NCBI GenBank assembly: GCA_031181325.1
Contig: JAPSKX010000032.1
Location: 1-33,338, forward strand
Direction of reading: 5' to 3'
Length of the DNA stretch: 33,338 nucleotides
Origin: Paenibacillus sp.
Lineage (GTDB): Bacteria > Bacillota > Bacilli > Paenibacillales > YIM-B00363
In this document: piece after piece, positions 16,327 to 24,704 of the stretch
How positions within the stretch are numbered: the stretch's first letter is position 1
Layout: each line of letters begins with the position of its first letter
Made by a program: the position numbers and the translations under genes
Notes under the pieces: model-generated
Seen by the model: only the letters and a program-made list of their open reading frames with translations
Told to the model about the DNA's origin: nothing
Databases searched by the model: none

Positions 16327-17610
16327 ATGATCGAAATTCGGAAAACGACGCTCCGGGCGGAGCGGGCGCCACTGCTCGCTCCGTTCGGATTCAAAGGCGG
16401 CTTCGTCGACGAGCTCTGGCAGACTCGCGTCGCGTTGGCGGACGAGACGGGCCGCGTCGGCGAGGGGCTGTCGGTCCAAAGCGTATTATGGTCCGACGCC
16501 AAGGTGTATGAAGCTTGGGGTCACGACCGAGGCAACGCCTTCATGCGTGACATCAGCCGTCACGCGCTGTGGGCGGTCGAAGGCGCCCGTTACGACACCC
16601 CGCTCGACCTGTTCGACGCGCTGCTGGGGCCGGCGCGCGAGTATGCCGCCGAACGGTGGAGCGGGGCGCCGCTGCGGCCGACGTTCGCGCTCAACGCGCT
16701 CGTCGCGGCGGATCACGCCGCTTGGGCGCTGCTCGCCCGCCGTCGCTCCGAAGCGCGCTTCGTCGAGCTGCTTCCGCCGGAGTACCGTTCGAGCCTCGCC
16801 TGGCGCCAAGCGTCGCTCGCCTCTACGCCGGTCGTCTCCTACGGCATGAGCGACGCCGACGTCGAGGCGCTGCTGGACGAAGGCTACTTCGTCTTGAAGA
16901 TCAAGCTCGGCTCCGATCCCGAACGGGACGGCGATCCGGAGAAGATGCTGGCTTGGGACATCGAGCGGCTTCGCGCCGTCCATCGCCTCGCCTGCGTGAG
17001 AGAAACCCCTTGTACGCGGGACGGACGCATCGCCTATTATCTCGATATCAACGGGCGATACGGCACGAAGGAGCTGCTCTGGAGGCTGGTAGACGCCGCG
17101 GATCGTATGGGGGCGTTAGAGCGCGTCATGCTCCTCGAGGAGCCGTTCCCCGAAGAGGTGCGGGAGAGCGTCGGCGACGTTCCGGTGCGAATCGTCGCCG
17201 ACGAGAGCGTACACGGGGAAGAAGACGCGTTGGAACGCATCCGACTCGGATACGGAGCGTTCGCGCTCAAGCCGATCGCCAAGACGATGAGCGTCAGCCT
17301 CAGGATCGCGAAGCTGGCCGTCGATCGGGGCGTCCCTTGTTTCTGCGCCGACTTGACAGGGAGCCCGGTCATGGTCGACTGGAACAAAAATTTGGCGGCG
17401 CTGCTCCCGCCGCTGCCCGGCCTCTCCATGGGGCTGATCGAGACGAACGGCAAACAAAATTACCGCGACTGGGAAGCGATGAAGCGAGGGCATCCGATTC
17501 CGGACGGCGGCTGGATCGCGGAGGAGCGGGGCGCGTTCCGCCTCGGGCCCGAGTTTTACGAACAGAGCGGCGGCGTATTCCGCCTCGGCGACGTTCGGCC
17601 TGTCCCCTGA
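16327..17610 (+). CDS. Enolase-superfamily (mandelate racemase/muconate lactonizing-like) enzyme
   Basis: The 427-residue protein has the superfamily active site in order: a K-x-K motif at Lys191/Lys193 (VLKIKLG), metal ligands Asp240 (LDING), Glu271 or Glu272 (LEEPF) and Asp292 (ADES), and a second catalytic lysine at Lys315 in LKPIAK. The N-terminal capping domain (about 1-125) would set specificity. Chemistry starts with Mg-assisted proton abstraction alpha to a carboxylate, giving dehydration, epimerisation or cycloisomerisation. In a sugar cluster an acid-sugar dehydratase or epimerase is the likeliest role. The protein is longer than the usual 360-400 residues, with an insertion near 195-235. 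Confidence 0.82.
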   Translation: MIEIRKTTLRAERAPLLAPFGFKGGFVDELWQTRVALADETGRVGEGLSVQSVLWSDAKVYEAWGHDRGNAFMRDISRHALWAVEGARYDTPLDLFDALLGPAREYAAERWSGAPLRPTFALNALVAADHAAWALLARRRSEARFVELLPPEYRSSLAWRQASLASTPVVSYGMSDADVEALLDEGYFVLKIKLGSDPERDGDPEKMLAWDIERLRAVHRLACVRETPCTRDGRIAYYLDINGRYGTKELLWRLVDAADRMGALERVMLLEEPFPEEVRESVGDVPVRIVADESVHGEEDALERIRLGYGAFALKPIAKTMSVSLRIAKLAVDRGVPCFCADLTGSPVMVDWNKNLAALLPPLPGLSMGLIETNGKQNYRDWEAMKRGHPIPDGGWIAEERGAFRLGPEFYEQSGGVFRLGDVRPVP

Positions 17611-17620
17611 GGGGCGCCCG

Positions 17621-17629
17621 TGTTACAAT
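17621..17629 (+). promoter_or_regulatory. Extended -10 promoter of the AraC-type regulator gene
   Basis: TGTTACAAT is an extended -10 element 51 bp before the start codon. No clear -35 element is seen. It suggests that the regulator is transcribed separately from the enzyme genes as well as by read-through. Confidence 0.4.
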
Positions 17630-17679
17630 AACCTCACGACTGCGCCGCTTCCAGAGACTTGTAAGATGAGAGGGTACCT

Positions 17680-20040
17680 ATGAATAACTACCTGCGGAAG
17701 TACAGAGAACGTAGATATTTCATGCGTATCGTTTTATCGATCAATATCCTGCTCGTTTTTTTCGTGTTGGCTTCGTTGTTGACCGCGCTCTGGTATGCCC
17801 AGCGGATCAGCTTGGATTCGCAGCGGGAAGCGAACGCGAAGGTGCTTTCTCAGATCAACTACAATATCACGTACATGAACGAAACAGTGAAAACGTACGC
17901 CGTCTCGTTATTTTACGAAAACGAAACGGCGCATCTGCTCTACAGCGGCGAGGTGGACCGTTTCGAGGATACGTCGCGCGTCAACCGACTGAACAAGACG
18001 ATCGCGTACAACTCCTTCCTTCATTCGGTCGTGATCTATAACAGCAAGCGGGACGTCTATTTTACCGGCGGCGATTCCGCGATCGACGCGCCGAACAGCG
18101 ATTTGCTTCGGCGGATCGAAGGGTATTTGAACGGCGACGATCCGATGTACAAGATGGAATTGATGCCGGTGCGATTCCAGCCCGACGTCAGGCGCCCCGA
18201 ACGCACGCAGGACGTATTTTCCCTGTTTCTATACGATTCATTAGCCGACTACGTCAAGACGGAAAGCGCGTTGATTCTCAACGTGAAGCCCGAGTGGCTC
18301 CTGGAGAAGCTGGAGCTCATGAACGGCCGGCCGGCGGACCGCGCCAACCAACTGTTCATCTTGGATCAAAATATGAATTTCTACAGCCCGAACGCGGAGA
18401 CGAAGCTCGATCTGGAAGCGTTAAAGGGCGAGGTGCGTCGTCATTACGACGCCGAAGGAAGCGATGCGGCGCAATTCACCTTCGAGTCCGGCGGCGAGAA
18501 GTATATCGTCAACTACATGTCGAATCCTTCCGTCCGTTGGTTGATCGTGGACGTCGAGCCGTACGCCGTCGTCTTGGCCGCGGTCGACAAGCTCCGGATC
18601 GTCTTCTTGACCATCGCGGCCGTCTGTCTCGCGCTGGCGATCGTGGCGTCCTTGTTCGTGACGAACAAGCTGTATTCGCCGATCAACGGTCTGCTGAAGC
18701 AGACCAAGCGGTTTCCCGGGAGCGAGTCGGAGCCCTCCGAGGAGAAGGACGAAATCGGCTATATTTCTCAAATGTACAACCGGTTGATCGAGACGTTCCT
18801 GCAGGAGCAAGTCAAGCAAGGGGGGGACGAGGCGATCCTTCGTTCCTATTACGTGAGGAAGCTCATTACCGACAGCGCCGCGTTCTCCGAGGAGGACCGC
18901 CAAGAATGCCTCGATCATGGGTACTTGCGAACGAGTCTGAACCGGGAGCTCGTGCTCGGCGTCATCAAGCTGGACGATTACGCGAAGCTGAAGGAGAGGA
19001 CGAAGGGCGTCGACGTGAGCCTGCTTCATTTCGCGGTCGCGAACATTATCCACGAGGTCGTCTCGGCGGAGCTGGACGTCGATGTCGTCGACATGCGGGG
19101 CGATCATCTGGTGCTGCTCCTCGAAGCCGAGGACCCAGGCGAAGACCGGTACGAGCGCATCTCGCAGCTGCTTCGCCGCGCGCAATCGGTCGTGGACGAA
19201 TATTATCACGTCACGTTCACGGTCGCGTTCAGCGAGCCGACGCTAGATTTCCGGAAGCTGACCGATCGGTACGAGCGGGCGCTCGATACGCTCGCATACA
19301 GAATGGTTTTCGGCTTGCGTACCGTCATTACTCCGTCGATGATCAAGGCGAATCAGGACAATCCGGAGACGAACATCCCGCCGGAGCTCGAGCGCAAGTT
19401 CATCGAAGCGGTCAAGTCGAACCGGCAGGAGAGCGTCTATCAAGAATTGGAGCAGCTGCGCCGCGTCATCGGCGGGATGAGCATCGACGCGGTCGTTCAG
19501 TCCAGCATGCATCTCGGGATCATCCTGAAGCAAACCGTAAAGGAAATCAACCAGAACAAGCTGGCGCCGCTGTCGATCGATCTGCGTTCCGTCGACCGGC
19601 TCGTGTTCGAGAAGGAGACGCTGGACGATATCTTCGCGGGATTCCGCGGTTTGCTCGACGCGATCTTCGTCGACCGGAAGCGGGGCTCCGAAAGTAAAGA
19701 CCATGTAATCGTCGATACGATCAAGGAAATCATTCAAGCGAACTACTCGAACCCGAACCTCGGCTTGCAGGAACTCTCCGATCGGATGAAGATGTCTTCC
19801 GCTTACGTCGGGCGCATCTTCAAACGGCAGGAGACGATTTCCGTGTCGGACTATATCAACGAGATTCGATTGTTGAAATCGGTCATGCTTCTGGAAAATC
19901 ACACGCTGCCCGTCAACGAAATATCCGAGAAGGTCGGCTTCAGCTCGCCGAGTTATTTCTTCAAGCTGTTCAAGAAGCGCTTCGGCACGACGCCGAAGGA
20001 TTATCGGATCAAGAAATCGCTGGGGATCCATACCGAATAA
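17680..20040 (+). CDS. Transmembrane AraC-family transcriptional regulator with extracellular sensor
   Basis: The 786-residue protein has a membrane segment at about 16-38, an extracytoplasmic sensor of Cache type (about 40-300), a second membrane segment at about 306-328 and a short linker. A large cytoplasmic region (about 360-680) follows, then a C-terminal AraC double helix-turn-helix (about 690-780) with LGLQELSDRMKMSSAYVGRI and VNEISEKVGFSSPSYFFKLF. This one-component layout is common in Paenibacillus sugar loci, where it senses an external sugar and activates uptake genes. GAGAGGG precedes ATG. It is the best local candidate for binding the shared 24-bp motif, but that link is inference. 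Confidence 0.88.
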   Translation: MNNYLRKYRERRYFMRIVLSINILLVFFVLASLLTALWYAQRISLDSQREANAKVLSQINYNITYMNETVKTYAVSLFYENETAHLLYSGEVDRFEDTSRVNRLNKTIAYNSFLHSVVIYNSKRDVYFTGGDSAIDAPNSDLLRRIEGYLNGDDPMYKMELMPVRFQPDVRRPERTQDVFSLFLYDSLADYVKTESALILNVKPEWLLEKLELMNGRPADRANQLFILDQNMNFYSPNAETKLDLEALKGEVRRHYDAEGSDAAQFTFESGGEKYIVNYMSNPSVRWLIVDVEPYAVVLAAVDKLRIVFLTIAAVCLALAIVASLFVTNKLYSPINGLLKQTKRFPGSESEPSEEKDEIGYISQMYNRLIETFLQEQVKQGGDEAILRSYYVRKLITDSAAFSEEDRQECLDHGYLRTSLNRELVLGVIKLDDYAKLKERTKGVDVSLLHFAVANIIHEVVSAELDVDVVDMRGDHLVLLLEAEDPGEDRYERISQLLRRAQSVVDEYYHVTFTVAFSEPTLDFRKLTDRYERALDTLAYRMVFGLRTVITPSMIKANQDNPETNIPPELERKFIEAVKSNRQESVYQELEQLRRVIGGMSIDAVVQSSMHLGIILKQTVKEINQNKLAPLSIDLRSVDRLVFEKETLDDIFAGFRGLLDAIFVDRKRGSESKDHVIVDTIKEIIQANYSNPNLGLQELSDRMKMSSAYVGRIFKRQETISVSDYINEIRLLKSVMLLENHTLPVNEISEKVGFSSPSYFFKLFKKRFGTTPKDYRIKKSLGIHTE

Positions 20041-20061
20041 TTCCGCAGGGGGATGAAGATC

Positions 20062-21405
20062 ATGAATCGATACGATCCGGCGGGAGCCGCTGGGGAGCGG
20101 CCGATCGCCGTCATCGTCGTCGGAGCCGGCAGCCGCAGCATGAATTACGCGAGCTACTCGCGGAAGCATCCGGAGCGGATGCGGATCGTAGGCGTCGTGG
20201 AGCCGGATCCGATCCGGCGGGAGCATACGGCGAAGACGTACGGGATCTCGGAGGAGATGACGTTCGAGACGGTCGAGGAGCTGACGGCCCGCCCGAAGCT
20301 CGCGGACGCGGTCGTCAACGGCACGATGGACGACCTCCACGTTCCGACCAGTCTCCCCTTGCTCCGCCAGGGATACGACCTGCTGCTCGAGAAGCCGATC
20401 GGCGTATCGGAGGACGAGGTGACGGCGTTGTATCGCGCGGCGCGGGAGTACGGCCGCAAGGTCATGATATGTCATGTGCTGCGTTACGCGCCTTTCTACA
20501 TGGAACTAAAGAGGCGGATCGAATCGGGCGCGATCGGGGAGATCCTCCATATCCAGACGGAGGAGAACGTAGACTTCCACCATATGGCGACGGCGTTCGT
20601 GCGAGGGAAGTTCGCGAATCGGGCGAAGGGCGGTTCTTCCTTCCTTATGCAGAAATGTTGCCACGACCTCGACCTGATCGCCTGGTTTCATTCCGGCGCG
20701 CGCCCGGCCAAGGTGGCGAGCTACGGCAGTCTGTCGCAATTCCGCGAGGCTCGGGCCCCCGCCGGCTCGGGCACCCGCTGCTTGACCGACTGCGAGATCG
20801 AAGCGGATTGCGTCTATTCGGCGAAGAAGCTGTACGTCGATCGTCCGTTATGGGGGACGTACGTATGGCCTCGGTATTTGGACGGGGTGCGGTGGAACGA
20901 AGAGGAGAAGCTGGAGAGCCTCCGCACGGACAATCCGTTCGGCCGCTGCGTCTGGCGCTGCGACAACGACATCGTCGACCATCAGGCCGTCATGATCGAA
21001 TTCGAGGACGGCAGCACGGCCGTTCACAATCTTGTGGGCGCGACGGCGAAGGCGTGCCGAACCGTGCACATCACCGGGACGAAGGGAGAAATTCAAGGCG
21101 TGCTGGAGGAGGGCGCTTTCGTCGTGCGCCATCCGTCGTTGTCGGGCGACGGCACGTTCCGCGAGGAGCGGGTCGAGATCAGCGTGAGCAACGATATGCA
21201 CGGCGGCGGCGACCATCGCCTCGTGGAAGATTTCGTCCGCGTCGTGCGGGGAGATGCGGAGTCGAAGTTTTCCGCCTCGTTGGAAAACTCGATCGTCGGG
21301 CATATGATCGGCTTTCGGGCGGATCGCGCCATGGCGACCGGACAGTCGCTGTCCTTCGATTGGAGCGAGCTTCCGCGCGAGGAGGCAATGCAAGGAAACA
21401 GGTAA
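20062..21405 (+). CDS. Gfo/Idh/MocA family NAD(P)-dependent oxidoreductase
   Basis: The 447-residue protein starts MNRYDPAGAAGERPIAVIVV. ATG at 20062 is preferred to ATG at 20053 because the latter abuts the GGGGG ribosome binding site. A Rossmann motif VVGAGSRS lies at 19-26 and the family EKP motif at 110-112, whose lysine is catalytic. A C-terminal alpha/beta domain carries KCCHDLDLIAWF. Family members oxidise or reduce sugar, inositol or amino-sugar hydroxyl groups. It is longer than the usual 330-400 residues and rich in cysteine near the sugar-binding domain (Cys pairs around QKCCHD and GTRCLTDCEIEADC). It closes the catabolic locus 21 bp after the regulator gene. Confidence 0.87.
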   Translation: MNRYDPAGAAGERPIAVIVVGAGSRSMNYASYSRKHPERMRIVGVVEPDPIRREHTAKTYGISEEMTFETVEELTARPKLADAVVNGTMDDLHVPTSLPLLRQGYDLLLEKPIGVSEDEVTALYRAAREYGRKVMICHVLRYAPFYMELKRRIESGAIGEILHIQTEENVDFHHMATAFVRGKFANRAKGGSSFLMQKCCHDLDLIAWFHSGARPAKVASYGSLSQFREARAPAGSGTRCLTDCEIEADCVYSAKKLYVDRPLWGTYVWPRYLDGVRWNEEEKLESLRTDNPFGRCVWRCDNDIVDHQAVMIEFEDGSTAVHNLVGATAKACRTVHITGTKGEIQGVLEEGAFVVRHPSLSGDGTFREERVEISVSNDMHGGGDHRLVEDFVRVVRGDAESKFSASLENSIVGHMIGFRADRAMATGQSLSFDWSELPREEAMQGNR

Positions 21406-21410
21406 GGAAA

Positions 21411-21462
21411 GAAGCGGCGACGGCCCGGACGAACGACGGGACGGATCGCCGCTTCTCGGTTC
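21411..21462. terminator. Bidirectional hairpin between the catabolic locus and wrbA
   Basis: GAAGCGGCGA (21411-21420) pairs perfectly with TCGCCGCTTC (21446-21455), 10 bp with a 25-nt loop. It lies between the convergent stop codons at 21405 and 21465. The T-tracts are poor on both sides, so termination strength is uncertain. Confidence 0.5.
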
Positions 21463-21464
21463 GA

Positions 21465-22067
21465 TTACGCCTTCACCTTCGCCGCGATGTCCAACATTCG
21501 CTTCACCTGATGGGCGACCGCCGGCTGCACGTCCTGCGTCATGTTGCCCTCTTGGTCGACCTTCACGCTCGTGCCGTACGGATTGCCGCCGGTCGAGAAG
21601 ATGACCGGATCCGTGTAGCCCGGCGCGGCGATAATGGCGCCCCAGTGGTACATCGTCGTATACAACGACAGAATCGTCGCCTCTTGACCGCCATGATCGT
21701 TCTGCGCGGACGTCATGGCGCTCACGACTTTATTGACGAGCTTGCCTTGGAACCACAGGCCGCCGGTCGTGTCGAGGAACTGCTTCATCTGCGCCGGCAC
21801 GTTCCCGAAGCGCGTCGGCATGCTGAACAACACCGCGTCCGCCCATTCCAGATCGTTCAGCGTGACGACGGGAACGTCCTTCGTCGCCTCGACGTGCGCT
21901 TTCCAGAGCGGATTGCCGTTGATTGCGGCTTCCGGGGCGAGTTCCTGCACTTTCATGAGCTTCACCTCGGCGCCGCTCGCCTTCGCGGCTTCCTCCGCCA
22001 TTTTCGATAGCTTGTAATTCGTGCCTGTAGAGCTGTAATATACGATCGCAAACTTTAATGCCGTCAT
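21465..22067 (-). CDS. wrbA: WrbA-type NAD(P)H:quinone oxidoreductase (flavodoxin-like)
   Basis: The 200-residue protein is a flavodoxin fold with the FMN phosphate loop YSSTGTNYKL near residues 11-20, SMPTRFGNVPAQMKQFLD near 82-99, and the WrbA insertion and FSTGGNPYGTS near 157. The length matches the WrbA family, which carries out two-electron reduction of quinones as protection from oxidative stress. AAGGAG lies 10 bases upstream of ATG. It is monocistronic and diverges from the HesB-like gene; the roughly 100-bp shared upstream region holds no promoter I can assign firmly. Its glycine-rich FMN loop is complete, so it should be active. Confidence 0.9.
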   Translation of the reverse strand: MTALKFAIVYYSSTGTNYKLSKMAEEAAKASGAEVKLMKVQELAPEAAINGNPLWKAHVEATKDVPVVTLNDLEWADAVLFSMPTRFGNVPAQMKQFLDTTGGLWFQGKLVNKVVSAMTSAQNDHGGQEATILSLYTTMYHWGAIIAAPGYTDPVIFSTGGNPYGTSVKVDQEGNMTQDVQPAVAHQVKRMLDIAAKVKA

Positions 22068-22166
22068 AAAGTACCGTCTCCTTTTCTTTTCGGGTCCCTT
22101 TGGTTATATTTGCCGTAGCGGGATAAATTATTCGAGAACCGAAAAGTACCTGGGAGGGAACGCGTG

Positions 22167-22451
22167 ATGAAGCTGGACGTGACCGAACGAGCCGTCGCAT
22201 GCCTCAAGAACGAATGGGGCTTCGAGGACGGGGAATCCATTCGCGTGTACGTGCGTTACGCCGGCGGGGGAAGCGAGCCGTATGCGTTAGGGATTCTGAA
22301 GGAGAAGCCGGGAGACGACGGCGCCGCGCTTCGAGTCGAAGCGGGGGGCATGACCTTCTTCGTCGAGGAGAGGGACCAGTGGTACGCGGAGCATCGCCGC
22401 GTCACGATCGATGCGGAGGGCGAAGAGCTTCGATTTCTCGTGGAGGAGTGA
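22167..22451 (+). CDS. HesB/YneR-like protein lacking the Fe-S cysteines
   Basis: The 94-residue protein has the HesB/IscA-like beta fold pattern: an N-terminal VTERAVACLK, then IRVYVRYAGGGSEPYALGI, then GGMTFFVEERD. The three conserved cysteines of IscA proteins are absent (the only Cys is near residue 12), as in the YneR-type branch of Bacillus, so it is unlikely to be a classical Fe-S scaffold. ATG at 22167 follows GGGAGGG by 8 bases; the GTG just upstream is less well spaced. A terminator overlaps its stop codon, making it monocistronic. Function unknown. Confidence 0.75.
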   Translation: MKLDVTERAVACLKNEWGFEDGESIRVYVRYAGGGSEPYALGILKEKPGDDGAALRVEAGGMTFFVEERDQWYAEHRRVTIDAEGEELRFLVEE

Positions 22452-22464
22452 AGCTCCTCTTTTT
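22443..22464 (+). terminator. Terminator overlapping the end of the HesB-like gene
   Basis: GAGGAG pairs with CTCCTC around a 5-nt loop and is followed directly by TTTTT. The stop codon is inside the hairpin. Confidence 0.7.
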
Positions 22465-22481
22465 ACATTGCGAAAAAGCGG

Positions 22482-22510
22482 TTGATAAAACTAATTGCAT
22501 TAGTTATAAT
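22482..22510 (+). promoter_or_regulatory. Sigma-A promoter of the MBL hydrolase/tetR operon
   Basis: TTGATA (22482-22487) and a perfect TATAAT (22505-22510) are separated by 17 bp. This is the best promoter match in the window. Transcription would start about 22517. Confidence 0.85.
22489..22505. promoter_or_regulatory. Operator-like inverted repeat inside the promoter spacer
   Basis: AACTAAT-TGC-ATTAGTT has perfect 7-bp arms that fill the space between -35 and -10. A wider pair, ATAAAACTA (22485-22493) and TAGTTTTAT (22522-22530), flanks it. The TetR-family gene second in the operon is the obvious candidate repressor, giving autoregulation. Confidence 0.65.
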
Positions 22511-22549
22511 GCTATTAAAGATAGTTTTATTCTGTAGGAGGGCATCGAT

Positions 22550-23257
22550 ATGAAAACGACGACCTTGGGCTTCGTTCATCAGCTGACGTTCCTGCCGGGC
22601 GCGTTCCCGGTCAATTGTTATCTCGTCGAAGAAGAGGATTCCCTTACGCTCGTCGACGCGGCGCTGCCGTATTCGGCCCGCGGCATTCTGGCCGCAGCCG
22701 GCCGCATCGGCAAGCGGATCGAGCGAATCGTGCTGACGCATCCGCACGAGGATCATGTCGGCGCCCTAGACGATTTGAAGCGGGCGCTGCCCGATGCGCC
22801 GATCTTCGTGTCGGAGCGCGATGCAAGTTTCTTCGACCGCGACTTGTCGCTGCGCCCGGGGGAAGCGGCGTCTCCGATCCGCGGCGGCGTGCCGAAGAAG
22901 CTCGCGGCGAGACCGGATCGGCTGCTCCGCGAAGGCGACCGAATCGGGTCGCTGACGGCGTACGCATCCCCGGGTCATACGCCGGGCTCGCTCGCGTTCC
23001 TCGACGAACGGGACGGGACGCTGATCGCGGGCGACGCGTTCCAGACGCGGGGACGCACGGCGGTGGCGGGAACGGTCGTGCCGTGGTTTCCGTTCCCGGC
23101 TTTCGCCACGTGGGACGCGCGCACGGCGGTGAACAGCGCCCGGAAGCTGCTGGACCTGGCGCCTCGCGCGCTCGCGGTCGGCCACGGCGCCATGCTGCGG
23201 GACCCCGGCGAGGCCATGCGGCGGGCGATTCGCGAAGCCGAAGCGAAGCTCGGATGA
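22550..23257 (+). CDS. Metallo-beta-lactamase-fold hydrolase
   Basis: The 235-residue protein has the full metal site of the MBL fold: His64, His66, Asp68 and His69 in THPHEDH, His143 in PGHTPGS, Asp162 in IAGDAF and His212 in VGHGAM, so it should bind two metal ions. Length and motifs are those of small glyoxalase II-like or lactonase/thioesterase-like hydrolases; the substrate is unknown. It is the first gene after a strong sigma-A promoter and is followed 15 bp later by a TetR regulator. This suggests induction by a small molecule that the enzyme may degrade. TAGGAGGG precedes ATG. Confidence 0.87.
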   Translation: MKTTTLGFVHQLTFLPGAFPVNCYLVEEEDSLTLVDAALPYSARGILAAAGRIGKRIERIVLTHPHEDHVGALDDLKRALPDAPIFVSERDASFFDRDLSLRPGEAASPIRGGVPKKLAARPDRLLREGDRIGSLTAYASPGHTPGSLAFLDERDGTLIAGDAFQTRGRTAVAGTVVPWFPFPAFATWDARTAVNSARKLLDLAPRALAVGHGAMLRDPGEAMRRAIREAEAKLG

Positions 23258-23272
23258 GAGGGGGAGGATGCG

Positions 23273-23851
23273 ATGTCTCCGCGAGTCGGATTGGATCGAC
23301 CGACGGTGCTCCGCGCGGCGGCGGAGCTGGCCGACGCGTCGGGCTTCGATCAATTGTCGCTCGGCGCGCTGGCCGAACGGCTGCAGGTGCGCACTCCATC
23401 GCTGTATAACCATGTGGAGGGACTGCCCGCGCTGAAGCGCATGTTGGCGCTGTACGGCCTTGAACGGCTCCGGGACGCGATGGCGACGGCCGCCGTCGGC
23501 AAGTCCGGCGACGCGGCCGTCGTCGCGCTAGGCGAGGCGTACGTCGGCTTCGCCCGCGCGCATCCCGGCGTATACGAGGCGACGTTCCGATCGACGGACC
23601 CGGGCGACGAGGAGTTGGCCGCGGCATCGTTCGCCGCTGTCCAAGTCGTCATGCGCGTGCTGGAAGCGTACGAGCTGGAGGAGGAGACGGCGCTGCATCA
23701 CATCCGCGGCTTCCGCAGCTTGCTGCACGGCTTCGCCTCCATCGAGCGAGCGGGCGGCTTCGGCCTCGCGCTCGACGCGGACGTCAGCTTCCGCATGCTG
23801 CTCGATACGTATCTTGCGGGTCTTCGGGCCGTAACCGGGGGCGGGAGGTAG
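23273..23851 (+). CDS. TetR/AcrR-family regulator with WHG-type C-terminal domain
   Basis: The 192-residue protein has an N-terminal helix-turn-helix (about 9-55) with LSLGALAERLQVRTPSLYNH, the typical TetR recognition region, and an all-helical ligand domain. The segment HIRGFRSLLHGFASIE marks the WHG subgroup of C-terminal domains. GGGGGAGGATGCG precedes the ATG. It is co-transcribed with the MBL hydrolase and probably represses their shared promoter through the inverted repeat at 22489-22505, releasing it when an effector binds. Confidence 0.88.
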   Translation: MSPRVGLDRPTVLRAAAELADASGFDQLSLGALAERLQVRTPSLYNHVEGLPALKRMLALYGLERLRDAMATAAVGKSGDAAVVALGEAYVGFARAHPGVYEATFRSTDPGDEELAAASFAAVQVVMRVLEAYELEEETALHHIRGFRSLLHGFASIERAGGFGLALDADVSFRMLLDTYLAGLRAVTGGGR

Positions 23852-23930
23852 CGGCGTCTTTTTCCCGGGCATGGCTCATATATATGACAAGGACGGTACC
23901 GCCGGAAGCCTTACGAAAGGGGGGCCGCCC

Positions 23931-24704
23931 TTGTACAACCGCCGATTCCGCGCGCAGCCGAAGAAGCCGTTCAGCAAGCGGTCGATCTTCCTCATTACGA
24001 TGATCGTCAGCTTCGCGCTGACGATCCAGACGTTCCTCTTTCTCGAGCATAACATCCGCGAGCCGCTGATGAGCGTGGCGCGCATTCGCGTCAAGCAGGT
24101 CGCTACCGACGCGATCAATCAGGCGATCGCGAATCAGGTCGCGAACAGCGCGGAGATGGAAGAGCTCGTCGACCGCTGGACGAATCAGGACGGCGATCTC
24201 ACGGGGCTTGCGCTGAAGTACGGGGAGCATATGAAGATTTCGTCGGAGATCGTTACCATCGTGAACGAGGCGCTCGACGCCAACATTCACCTCGAAGAGC
24301 GCATTCCGATCGGGCAAGCGTTCGACAGCGCCATCCTGTCCTCCTTCGGCCCTTCGATTCCGCTCCGCTTCGAATCGGCCGGCGCGCCGCAGGTCGAGAT
24401 CGGGACCCGCCAGGAGGACGCCGGGATCAATATGCTGCTTCTCACCGTCTTCGTCCGCATCACGGCGGAAGTCATGATTTATATTCCGTTCGATACCGAG
24501 CCGGAGGTCGTCTCGACGGAAATTCCGATTTCGTACATCTTGGTCAAGGGCGACGTGCCGATGTATTATTTCGACGCGAACGGCAATCCGATGGGAGACG
24601 GCTCGGGAGGCGCCGGGATCGTACCGCCGTCGGTCGCGCTGCCGCATATGGAAGCGCCCGCAGCCGAAGAGGCGCCGTCCGCATCGGAGACGCCTGAGCC
24701 GTAG
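23931..24704 (+). CDS. yunB: Sporulation protein YunB
   Basis: TTG at 23931 is the chosen start because AAGGGGGG lies 6 bases upstream; the in-frame ATG at 23871 has no ribosome binding site. The 257-residue product has a basic N-terminus, one membrane segment at about 18-38 (SIFLITMIVSFALTIQTFLF) and an extracytoplasmic domain with AINQAIANQVANS and GEHMKISSEIVTIVNEAL, features of YunB. The C-terminal tail is Ala/Pro/Glu-rich and disordered. YunB is needed for efficient spore formation in Bacillus subtilis and lies next to lytH there, as here. The gene converges on lytH with no base between the two stop codons. Confidence 0.85.
   Translation: MYNRRFRAQPKKPFSKRSIFLITMIVSFALTIQTFLFLEHNIREPLMSVARIRVKQVATDAINQAIANQVANSAEMEELVDRWTNQDGDLTGLALKYGEHMKISSEIVTIVNEALDANIHLEERIPIGQAFDSAILSSFGPSIPLRFESAGAPQVEIGTRQEDAGINMLLLTVFVRITAEVMIYIPFDTEPEVVSTEIPISYILVKGDVPMYYFDANGNPMGDGSGGAGIVPPSVALPHMEAPAAEEAPSASETPEP

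Noticed and set aside
22644-23627. Minus-strand frame across the MBL hydrolase and tetR genes
   Set aside because: Arg/Pro-rich shadow; both plus-strand genes have complete active-site or HTH motifs.
23852-23930. Sigma-E promoter before yunB (CATATATAT near 23875)
   Set aside because: The -10 resembles the sporulation consensus, but no matching -35 was found at the right distance, so it was not listed.
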